From assembly GCA_023228295.1 (NCBI GenBank), contig JALOBP010000006.1, positions 1 to 21,095 of the forward strand: 21,095 bases of DNA. Reading direction: 5' to 3'. Both the position numbers and the translations under genes were made by a program. Of the stretch, positions 15,138-21,095 are shown piece after piece. The notes below the pieces were generated by a model that saw only the letters and a list, made by a program, of their open reading frames with translations, was not told the DNA's origin and ran no database searches. The stretch's first letter is position 1, and each line of letters starts with the position of its first letter. The DNA is from Methanoregula sp. (GTDB lineage Archaea; Halobacteriota; Methanomicrobia; Methanomicrobiales; Methanospirillaceae).

Positions 15138-15674
15138 TTATTCCCCGTCCTGCATTTTCTCGACCATCGATGGGAGCCCGGTCTCGCCCATCTGCCAGAG
15201 CGTCAGCGTAGCGCACTGCTTGATCGTCTCATTATTGTCTCCGAGCCTGCGGATGAGCGGTTCGACTGCAGGCTTACCAATCCGGCAGAGGGCCTGCGAG
15301 AGGAAACCCCGCATTTCCCGGTCATCGTTTGCCATACCGTCGATCAGGGCATCAATGGCAGGGACACCGATCTCGCCAAGGGCCGCTGCGGCATATTTAC
15401 GGAACTCCGAGCTCTTGTAGGCATCCATCGCGGTTATCAGCGGACCGATAGCCGGTACACCGATCCGCGAGAGTGCTATCGCCAGATACCAACGGTGGTC
15501 GTTGTCCCGGGCTTCTGCCATTGCCGCAATAAGGGGGGCAACTGCCGGTACCCCGATATCCCGCAGTGCCGAGACTGCTGCATGCCGCAGGTCGATGGAC
15601 GGATCGCTAAGGGCTGCAACCTGCTTTTGTATCTCCCCGCAGTTTGTTATCGTATTTCCACCTGTTCCTGCCAT
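15138..15674 (-). CDS. HEAT-repeat protein (PBS-lyase type repeats)
   Basis: A 178-residue protein made almost entirely of ~31-residue helical HEAT repeats. The recurring unit is visible as ALRDIGVPAVAPLIAAM, ALSRIGVPAIGPLITAM, ALGEIGVPAIDALIDGM and ALCRIGKPAVEPLIRRL, with a final degenerate copy (TLWQMGETGLPSMVEKM). Such proteins are binding scaffolds, sometimes linked to phycobilin lyases in cyanobacteria but in methanogens generally of unknown role. There is no signal peptide. The start used is ATG 15674; a GTG three codons earlier is possible. It lies downstream of the polymerase promoter in the same direction as its neighbours, with separate termination signals. Confidence 0.88.
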   Translation of the reverse strand: MAGTGGNTITNCGEIQKQVAALSDPSIDLRHAAVSALRDIGVPAVAPLIAAMAEARDNDHRWYLAIALSRIGVPAIGPLITAMDAYKSSEFRKYAAAALGEIGVPAIDALIDGMANDDREMRGFLSQALCRIGKPAVEPLIRRLGDNNETIKQCATLTLWQMGETGLPSMVEKMQDGE

Positions 15675-15808
15675 ATGTATCACTGATCTGGTACTGTTCC
15701 CTCAAGGTTGTTTCCATTTTTCAGTTCAAAATCCTGTTCGCGAGACGAAGCCCCCATGAGTGTCTTTATCACCCTCCGGCTTTATCGAGATGCTCTTTCG
15801 GGCCTCAG

Positions 15809-16927
15809 TTACGCAAGTCCCATCCATCCCGGCACAAAGAGAATAACAAAGAAGACTGCCATCAGGACAAGTCCGAGCGGTATCCCTACTTCCGCCCACT
15901 CCCGGCTCGTGATCCCGAGCTTGCATGCTGCAATGATATTGGGGATGTTACCCGGGATCAGCATTCCGCCTGATATGAGGAGTCCCATGAGTGCGCTCAC
16001 GATCTGCTGGAGTGTGAGGGCGGGGCCGATCTCGGCTGCAGCAATCGTAGCGTTGTCAAGGACCGCCGAGATGATGTTCACCCAGTAGAGCCCCGCAGAG
16101 GGGATGTGGATGATATACTCAAGGATGAGCGGTTTGAACCCTTCCCCGAGGAAGATGAGTGCCATGATGAAGAGGAAGACCTTGACGGCCCGGATTACGA
16201 TCTCTGTTATGGACTCCCGCTCGATGATGCACTCGAGTTTTGTATCGCAGGTATGGCTCCGGTTGAAGAAGAAGACCCCTGCAAAACCAAGTGCGATGAT
16301 GGCGGGAATGATGTAGATGGCCAGGTTGTCGAAGAGGAACATGAAGCCCGCTTTATACGGGACGCTGGCAAGTTTTGAGATCACAATGGTGCTGAGCGGT
16401 TCGCCAAGCGGCGTTAAGCCCGCACCAAGTCCGATGGAGAAGCAGGAGACCACCGCGATCTCTACCTTGGCCCTCTTCACGATGGGGAGGGCGTTGACGA
16501 TCTCGACAAGAATGATCGCAGCAAGGATCGCGGAGATGATGCTTGAAACAAGACCCAGGATGACGATAAGGCAGAATACTATTGCAGGTAAGGGGAAGCG
16601 ATCAACCATGCCGACGATTGCCGACTCCAGCCGGTGGTGGAACCAGTAGATGAGGAGACCTACTACAAGGACAATCTGGACGATGCCGATGGGGATGCCA
16701 AAAACACTCGTGATATTCAGCGGGGCAAGGAGCGCCTCTTTTATAATCTCTATGCTCCAGCCGGTCGTCTCGCCGGGGATTGTCATGAACCCCGCGATGG
16801 TCAGGGCAGCAACACCGCAGGCAAAGAGGAAGACCTCAAGGTTGTGCTCGACCTGCTTTACCTTAAACGGCAGGACCAGGACGAGCAGGAAGATTACCAG
16901 AAGTCCACCATTGACCAGAAGATCCAT
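15809..16927 (-). CDS. DUF1646 family membrane transporter (putative cation/anion transporter)
   Basis: A 372-residue integral membrane protein with about ten hydrophobic helices. It shows the two-fold symmetric pattern of the ion transporter superfamily: LGLVSSIISAILAAIILVEIV and GLGAGLTPLGEPLSTIV in the first half, AVLDNATIAAAEIGPAL and GGMLIPGNIPNIIAA in the second. These resemble the conserved hairpin segments of ArsB/NhaD-like carriers, and the whole sequence matches my memory of DUF1646, a mainly archaeal family of uncharacterised transporters. The substrate is unknown. The start used is ATG 16927 with GGTGA upstream; a GTG at 16936 is the alternative. It is divergent from the ATP synthase gene group, with about 160 bp between start codons. 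Confidence 0.87.
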   Translation of the reverse strand: MDLLVNGGLLVIFLLVLVLPFKVKQVEHNLEVFLFACGVAALTIAGFMTIPGETTGWSIEIIKEALLAPLNITSVFGIPIGIVQIVLVVGLLIYWFHHRLESAIVGMVDRFPLPAIVFCLIVILGLVSSIISAILAAIILVEIVNALPIVKRAKVEIAVVSCFSIGLGAGLTPLGEPLSTIVISKLASVPYKAGFMFLFDNLAIYIIPAIIALGFAGVFFFNRSHTCDTKLECIIERESITEIVIRAVKVFLFIMALIFLGEGFKPLILEYIIHIPSAGLYWVNIISAVLDNATIAAAEIGPALTLQQIVSALMGLLISGGMLIPGNIPNIIAACKLGITSREWAEVGIPLGLVLMAVFFVILFVPGWMGLA

Positions 16928-17031
16928 CGTGTTCACCCAGTACCGGCATGCAATGGGAGTGACCGGCCAGTAGCAGATAATGGGCGACCGGGAAATTAAT
17001 GGGTTTCTTTCCCTCTTTCATCGGTACGAAG

Positions 17032-17040
17032 GTATATATG
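17032..17040 (+). promoter_or_regulatory. TATA-box promoter of small gene and ATP synthase H-I genes
   Basis: The perfect TATA element gtatatatg lies 48-56 bases before the start codon at 17088, predicting transcription from about 17060. An imperfect palindrome, aaatggt-atag-accaatt (17047-17064), sits between TATA and start and overlaps the predicted transcription start, where a repressor could bind. Confidence 0.6.
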
Positions 17041-17087
17041 CTCACCAAATGGTATAGACCAATTGATCACAACCGGTGACGAGAGTC

Positions 17088-17285
17088 ATGGCTCAGGATA
17101 TCACAAAAATCCTCAGATCAATACAGACCACTGCCGTAAACCGGTGCAGGGAGCGGCTGGACGAGGCCGCCATCCGGGCAAAAAACCTGATCAGCAGGGG
17201 TGAGGATGCGGATAAGAAAGAGCCGGCGCATGAAGAGCCGCAGTACGGGGTCACCTCTTTAATGAAGCGTAAGCACGGATTATGA
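17088..17285 (+). CDS. Small hypothetical protein, 65 aa, first gene of the ATP synthase H-I group
   Basis: A small, highly charged soluble protein starting MAQDITKILRSIQTTAVNR, with a predicted long helix (residues ~5-40) and a flexible tail containing EEPQYGVTSLMKRKHG. I do not recognise it. The start at 17088 is preceded by GGTGACGAGAG; an in-frame start four codons earlier (17076) is less well supported. It lies just downstream of a strong TATA box and 18 bp before the ATP synthase subunit H gene, so it is co-transcribed with subunits H and I. A role linked to the ATP synthase is possible but rests only on position. Confidence 0.6.
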   Translation: MAQDITKILRSIQTTAVNRCRERLDEAAIRAKNLISRGEDADKKEPAHEEPQYGVTSLMKRKHGL

Positions 17286-17303
17286 CCCGGGCGGGGGGAC
17301 GGG

Positions 17304-17624
17304 ATGGAAACTGAGAAGACGCTGTTGCAGCAGATTCGCGAGAAAGAGCAGGAGTATGCACAGAAGATCGAATGCGTAAAAACGGAGACCGATCAAAAAG
17401 TCGAGGCTGCAAAAAATGAGGCGGAAGCCCTGCTCTGCACCGCTGACGGCTCGGGAAAGACCGAGGCCGAGAAGCTCTACTGGGAAGGAAAAGGGAAGAT
17501 CGAGGCCGAGATCGAAGCGCTGAAGCAGGTGGCTTTTGCTGAACGTGAGGCTGCGGCAGCGACAGGGGAGAAGAACCTTCCCCGCGCCATTGATGCCATT
17601 ACCGGCTATGTGACCATGGATTAG
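17304..17624 (+). CDS. ahaH: A-type ATP synthase subunit H (peripheral stalk)
   Basis: A 106-residue coiled-coil protein. Residues 1 to ~90 are nearly all helical with heptad-like spacing and many Glu, Lys and Ala (KEQEYAQKIECVKTETDQKV, KIEAEIEALKQVAFAEREAA), as expected for subunit H, which pairs with subunit E to form the peripheral stalk that holds the catalytic head against subunit I. The C-terminus RAIDAITGYVTM is typical of the family. Length is normal (about 105). It lies 24 bp before the gene for subunit I, the usual archaeal order H-I, which makes the call firm. The start ATG 17304 has a G-rich upstream sequence. Confidence 0.85.
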   Translation: METEKTLLQQIREKEQEYAQKIECVKTETDQKVEAAKNEAEALLCTADGSGKTEAEKLYWEGKGKIEAEIEALKQVAFAEREAAAATGEKNLPRAIDAITGYVTMD

Positions 17625-17648
17625 CCGGTACGGTTCGGGAGGAGTGGC

Positions 17649-19589
17649 ATGCTCCAAAAGATGAAACGTATCCAGGTTATCGGGCCAAGACAGGAATTAT
17701 CCCGTGTAGTTGACCTCCTGTATAATGCAGGGACGGTCCATCTCGAGAACGCGAGCGAGGAGATTCTTCCAAGCGAGATCAATCTCACGCCGGTAAAGAT
17801 GGATGCTGCCCAGAATATTTCGGATGTGCTTGGCAAGATCCGGGCGATCTTCTCCACCCTGCCAATCGTAGCCGACGACAAGGAGCGCCAGGCAGCGATA
17901 CAGGCCTCTCTTGAGAAGAAGAGCTACGACCAGATTATCGGGAGTGCAAAGGTGGTCATCCGCGAACTCGAGACCACCACACGGGAGCTTGCGGCACGGA
18001 AGAGCGAGCTGACCCTTGCGATCACGGCTCTTGACCGGTACGCGAAGGTCCTCTCTATTATCCAGCCTGTAGAGAAGGAGCTCCCGACGCTTGAAGGTTT
18101 TGAGGTCACGATCCTGCTCATCCAGAAAGTGCATGCCGGGGTTATCGATCTCATACGAAAGGAGATTGCGACTATCACCCACAACCACTTCGAGATGAGT
18201 TCAACCTCGGTGGACGAGGAGACCCTTGCCACTATCATGGTCTTCTCAAAGTGGCATTCCGAGGAGGTCCACAATTTCATCTATTCGGTGAATGTCAACG
18301 AGGTCCGGCTTCCGAAGGAATACACCGGGCGGCCGTTCTTCGAGATGTTCGCGCTCCTCGAGGAGCAGAAGGTAAAAAAAACCGAAGAGATTGCCACCAT
18401 CGATAACCGCCTTGCCACCTTCTCGTCGGTCTGGTACCAGGAGCTGGTGGTGCTCAGGAAGCATCTCGTGGATATCCACGATGAGGTGGGCGCCTATACA
18501 AACTTCGGGCTCTCGACCTATACCTTCGTAATCATGGGCTGGATCCCAATGCGGCACCTCCGTTCCACCCATGATTCCCTTAAAAAGACGTTCGGGGGCC
18601 GGGTGGTCATCCGCGAGCTGGGGGTGACGGGCGAGGACATGAAACTCGCCCCGTGCTGGTACGATAACCCGGTATGGGTGAAACCCTTTGAGTTCATCAT
18701 GAAACTCGCCTCCCTTCCGAAGTACCAGGAGGTCGATCCGTCGCCCCTCCTCGCGATCTTCTTCCCGCTCTTCTTCGGGCTCATGGTCGGCGACATCGGG
18801 TACGGGATCATCATCCTTGCCATCGGGCTCTTCGTGCGGAAGAAGTATCCCGAAGTCCTGTTTGCCCGGAGCCTTGCCGGGATGTTCATCATCTCAGCGA
18901 TACCGGCCATCATCTTCGGGTACTTCTACGGGGAGTTCTTCGGCAATCTCGGGGAAAACATGGGCTGGCTCCATCCGGTACACGTCCTGGGTATCACATG
19001 GAACCGGGCGGAGGCAATCATCCCGATGCTCATCCTCGCCATCTCGGTCGGCGTGGTCCACGTCTTCCTCGGCCTCTCGCTCGGCATAAGGAACGCGATC
19101 ATCCTGAAGAACCGGCACCACCTTGCCGAGCGCTCGGGAATGATCATTGCGATCTCCGGTCTCATCCTTGCGCTCGTAGCAGCATCCGGCGCGGGGCCGC
19201 AGGAACTGCTGTACGGGGGGGCAGCCCTCATGATCGTCGGCCTCCCGCTCATCATCTACGGGGCAGGGGCATTCGGGGCAATCGAGGTAATGAGCACGGT
19301 GGGGAACATCCTCTCTTATGCCCGCCTGATGGCAATCGGCATGGCCTCCGTGATCCTCGCGATCGTGGCAAACGAGCTCGCGGGTGCATTCGGGATCGCA
19401 ATCATTGGTATCATTGTCGCCGTCCTCCTCCACACCCTCAATGTGGCGCTGGCGATGTTCAGTCCGTCCATTCACTCTATCCGTCTTCACCTGGTGGAGT
19501 TCTTTTCCAAGTTCTACGAGGGCGGCGGCGTGGAGTACCGGCCGTTTTCCCGGGCGGTGACCGGGCCGGAGAGGAAAGATGGGAGCTGA
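17649..19589 (+). CDS. ahaI: A-type ATP synthase subunit I (membrane stator)
   Basis: A 646-residue protein equivalent to the V-ATPase a subunit. Residues 1 to ~350 are a cytoplasmic stalk domain starting MLQKMKRIQVIGPRQELSRV, with long coiled-coil stretches around 80-130 and 225-250. The C-terminal half has about eight transmembrane helices, opening with the family signature DPSPLLAIFFPLFFGLMVGD. The segment SYARLMAIGMASVILAIVAN near residue 557 contains the conserved Arg needed for ion movement past the rotor ring. It forms the ion channel with the c-ring of the A1A0 synthase. The start ATG 17649 has GGGAGGAG upstream. Unusually, no subunit K, E, C, F, A, B or D gene follows; the next 1.3 kb hold no clear gene. 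Confidence 0.96.
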   Translation: MLQKMKRIQVIGPRQELSRVVDLLYNAGTVHLENASEEILPSEINLTPVKMDAAQNISDVLGKIRAIFSTLPIVADDKERQAAIQASLEKKSYDQIIGSAKVVIRELETTTRELAARKSELTLAITALDRYAKVLSIIQPVEKELPTLEGFEVTILLIQKVHAGVIDLIRKEIATITHNHFEMSSTSVDEETLATIMVFSKWHSEEVHNFIYSVNVNEVRLPKEYTGRPFFEMFALLEEQKVKKTEEIATIDNRLATFSSVWYQELVVLRKHLVDIHDEVGAYTNFGLSTYTFVIMGWIPMRHLRSTHDSLKKTFGGRVVIRELGVTGEDMKLAPCWYDNPVWVKPFEFIMKLASLPKYQEVDPSPLLAIFFPLFFGLMVGDIGYGIIILAIGLFVRKKYPEVLFARSLAGMFIISAIPAIIFGYFYGEFFGNLGENMGWLHPVHVLGITWNRAEAIIPMLILAISVGVVHVFLGLSLGIRNAIILKNRHHLAERSGMIIAISGLILALVAASGAGPQELLYGGAALMIVGLPLIIYGAGAFGAIEVMSTVGNILSYARLMAIGMASVILAIVANELAGAFGIAIIGIIVAVLLHTLNVALAMFSPSIHSIRLHLVEFFSKFYEGGGVEYRPFSRAVTGPERKDGS

Positions 19590-20019
19590 ATTCTCCCCTT
19601 CTCTGCGTTAACCGGAGTTGACTCATTTTGTAAAAAAATTATGTAGAAAAATATACCGGATACGTACCGGGTCTTCAATCGTGTATCAATTATATGATAA
19701 AAACCGGATCCCGATCGATACGGGGAACGGTTTTTGATCGCGGCATGGTTGCGCCTGAAATTTTGGAAAAGCGGGATTTGGCTCGAAAACCATGTACGAT
19801 CAATATGCACAAGTTCTCAACCCCCTCTCGAAATCTGTTACCTCATTCCCGGTTTGATTTCACCAGATTTTTACCCCCGGCTGGCTCCAAACAATCCTCC
19901 GTCTATACCCGTTTATTCACATTGATGTGCGCTAAGGGTTTTGACTTGTATCTCTCCTGTGTCAGCCCCTCCCGACCAACTAGTATATATACAATATTAT
20001 CATCTCTAAGACAATCACA
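19590..20019. other. Intergenic stretch without gene
   Basis: About 430 bp after subunit I with no credible ORF. It contains A+T-rich patches, including gtaaaaaaattatgtagaaa at about 19630-19649, which may hold the 3' end of the ATP synthase transcript. A strong TATA box is present at its right end. Confidence 0.5.
19984..19992 (+). promoter_or_regulatory. Strong TATA-box promoter in the gene-poor region
   Basis: The sequence tatatatac, followed by an A+T-rich stretch, is the best TATA box in this part of the window. It lies about 30 bases before an ATG at 20020, predicting a transcript with a very short leader starting near 20013. Whatever is made from this promoter, protein or RNA, is not identified. 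Confidence 0.6.
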
Positions 20020-20325
20020 ATGCCAGAAATATCATCCACCGAATTAATGACGGTCATCCGCCGCTTCGCTTCTACACCTTTCGAAGCGGAACGTAAGGTA
20101 CGTTCCATGGTCATTGAGATGATGCTTCTGGCTGTGATGCCCGGACTGTTGGATGTGAGGTCCGCTGTACCGCGTAGCACGAACAACGGCACCGGGAGAC
20201 TCCCGAAGAACACCCGGGCCGTACCTTCTACCCTTTCGTTTTCCGGCAACCCCCGCTCTGCACCCTGCCGTATCCATGATCCGGAGATCACGACCGGCAG
20301 GGCTGCACCTGCACGCATATACTGA
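20020..20325 (+). CDS. Possible small hypothetical protein, 101 aa
   Basis: This ORF begins at an ATG ideally placed behind a strong TATA box. The first ~45 residues look protein-like (TELMTVIRRFASTPFEAERK, then a hydrophobic MVIEMMLLAVMPGLL segment). The second half is rich in Pro, Arg, Ser and Thr and looks less like a folded protein, so the gene may be frameshifted, or the promoter may drive a non-coding RNA. No family is recognised. Confidence 0.35.
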   Translation: MPEISSTELMTVIRRFASTPFEAERKVRSMVIEMMLLAVMPGLLDVRSAVPRSTNNGTGRLPKNTRAVPSTLSFSGNPRSAPCRIHDPEITTGRAAPARIY

Positions 20326-20440
20326 AGTATGCAGGCCCGGTATGATGGGACTGGTCCTGCAGGACTTCAATACTGTTTCATACACGAGCGGAGGCTTTCG
20401 CAGGTATCACTGGGGAACACAAGATCTGGTATAAAGGACA

Positions 20441-20755
20441 ATGAAGCTGAAAATCAAAAAAGACATGGCAGTGCACGCTGGGAACGGGGTCTCCCCTTCA
20501 CCCGGTGCACGGGAACCGCAGATGAACAACACCGGTTTTACTGACAGGCACCGTAAAACCTCACAGGAGGACACAGTCGGAACGCGCTCCATCACCGCGG
20601 ACATCCTCGTCCAGGGACTGAACGAGGACGGGATCTTGTCGGGGCCCGGTGACTACCTGAAGATCCTCATGGCCTGCACAAGCTTCCCGCAACATAACCG
20701 TTCTCATCCTATTTTTTTGGCCTGGGACTATTTCCGCCGCGATTCTGGCCACTGA
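20441..20755 (+). CDS. Possible small hypothetical protein, 104 aa
   Basis: The ORF starts at ATG 20441 behind AAAGGACA, a weak ribosome binding site, with ggtataaag slightly further upstream. It begins MKLKIKKDMAVHAGNG and contains ITADILVQGLNEDGILSGPG. The sequence is hydrophilic and of unknown family. Competing ORFs cover the same bases, so this is a tentative call. Confidence 0.3.
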   Translation: MKLKIKKDMAVHAGNGVSPSPGAREPQMNNTGFTDRHRKTSQEDTVGTRSITADILVQGLNEDGILSGPGDYLKILMACTSFPQHNRSHPIFLAWDYFRRDSGH

Positions 20756-20860
20756 TCGCAGAATCTGCCCCGTTTACATTTTCCGCATGCCCCTCCCGAA
20801 ATATCCGTTATATCCCCACAGTCCCTGCTGTTTGTCAAAGGCCCTGATGACACAAAACAG

Positions 20861-20881
20861 GAGTGGTTCAGGGAACCTCTC
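20861..20881. repeat. Imperfect palindrome upstream of right-edge gene
   Basis: The 21-base element has arms gagtggttc and gaacctctc around agg, with a single t/t mismatch in the arms. It lies 37 bases before the start codon of the right-edge gene, roughly where an upstream promoter element or operator would be, and could also fold as an RNA hairpin. Its function is unknown. Confidence 0.45.
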
Positions 20882-20917
20882 ACCAACGAAAAATAATAAA
20901 ACCGGGGGAAACCAAAT

Positions 20918-21095
20918 ATGGCAGATTTTACCCCACGCAACACCACGATGAGCGCGGTCCGGGATTTCAGGAATGAGAGGTATGCGGCCACCCTGCGGTG
21001 CCACGATGCCAACGGCGAGATTTATTTCATGAACTTCAGCCGCGAGCAGGTGACCCACACATCGTTCTCGGACGAGGCGAACACCGTAACGGCAC
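20918..21095 (+). CDS. Unknown protein, N-terminal fragment (runs off right edge)
   Basis: The reading frame from ATG 20918 stays open to the window end (59 codons). It begins MADFTPRNTTMSAVRDFRNE and continues with alternating hydrophobic and charged residues (RYAATLRCHDANGEIYFMNF), suggesting a beta-rich small domain, and then SREQVTHTSFSDEANTV. A G-rich stretch (ccggggg) lies about 10 bases upstream and an A+T-rich tract (aaaaataataaaa) about 20-30 bases upstream could be the promoter. I do not recognise the family. Composition is host-like. Confidence 0.6.
   Translation, partial: MADFTPRNTTMSAVRDFRNERYAATLRCHDANGEIYFMNFSREQVTHTSFSDEANTVTA

Noticed and set aside
18894..19621. Overlapping ORFs on both strands over the ATP synthase subunit I gene
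   Set aside because: Subunit I is clearly recognised in the main frame; the others are His/Asp/Glu- or Arg/Ser-rich shadow translations typical of GC-rich DNA.
1..21095. CRISPR array or cas genes, suggested by the CARF proteins
   Set aside because: No regularly spaced repeats were seen and no Cas protein was recognised in any credible gene.

Overview
The window looks like chromosome of a methanogenic archaeon, most probably order Methanomicrobiales (Methanoregula-like; this genus-level guess is inference). The grounds are a PolD-type DNA polymerase large subunit interrupted by an intein, archaeal A-type ATP synthase subunits H and I, a DUF1646 transporter, TATA-box promoters close to start codons, poly-T terminators and a tRNA-Leu without an encoded CCA end.

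Layout. 1-428 (minus): two overlapping genes of unknown function, one running off the left edge. 429-1227: no convincing gene. 1234-7702 (minus): a tight five-gene operon in DNA clearly richer in A+T than the flanks. In order of transcription it encodes a prokaryotic viperin (radical-SAM antiviral nucleotide dehydratase), a stand-alone CARF-domain protein, a Upf1-like SF1 helicase, an unrecognised protein with a probable N-terminal winged helix, and a phospholipase-D-fold protein. 7758-8444 (plus): a divergent CARF plus winged-helix protein, probably the regulator. 8469-9701 (minus): a tyrosine recombinase with a zinc ribbon, next to tRNA-Leu(CAA) at 9764-9846. 9972-11133 (plus): a CPBP (CAAX-protease-like) membrane protein with an apparent N-terminal frameshift. 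11141-15058 (minus): PolD large subunit with a 165-residue mini-intein placed exactly at the catalytic NCDGDED motif. 15138-15674 (minus): HEAT-repeat protein. 15809-16927 (minus): DUF1646 membrane transporter. 17088-19589 (plus): a small unknown gene, then ATP synthase subunits H and I. 19590-20917: mostly non-coding, with one strong promoter and two weak small ORFs. 20918-21095: start of an unknown gene cut by the right edge.

The most interesting part is 1234-8444. Viperin makes chain-terminating 3'-deoxy-3',4'-didehydro nucleotides that block viral RNA synthesis. Here it is translationally coupled to a CARF protein and, through overlapping genes, to a helicase and a PLD-fold protein. A second CARF protein with a DNA-binding domain is divergently transcribed from a 55-bp shared promoter region. 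CARF domains normally sense cyclic oligoadenylates made by type III CRISPR complexes, yet no cas gene or CRISPR array is visible. I read this as a candidate multi-gene antiviral system in which nucleotide sensing, nucleotide-analogue production and nucleic-acid processing are combined. The gene identities are well supported by motifs; the idea that they work together is inference from the gene overlaps and the divergent regulator.
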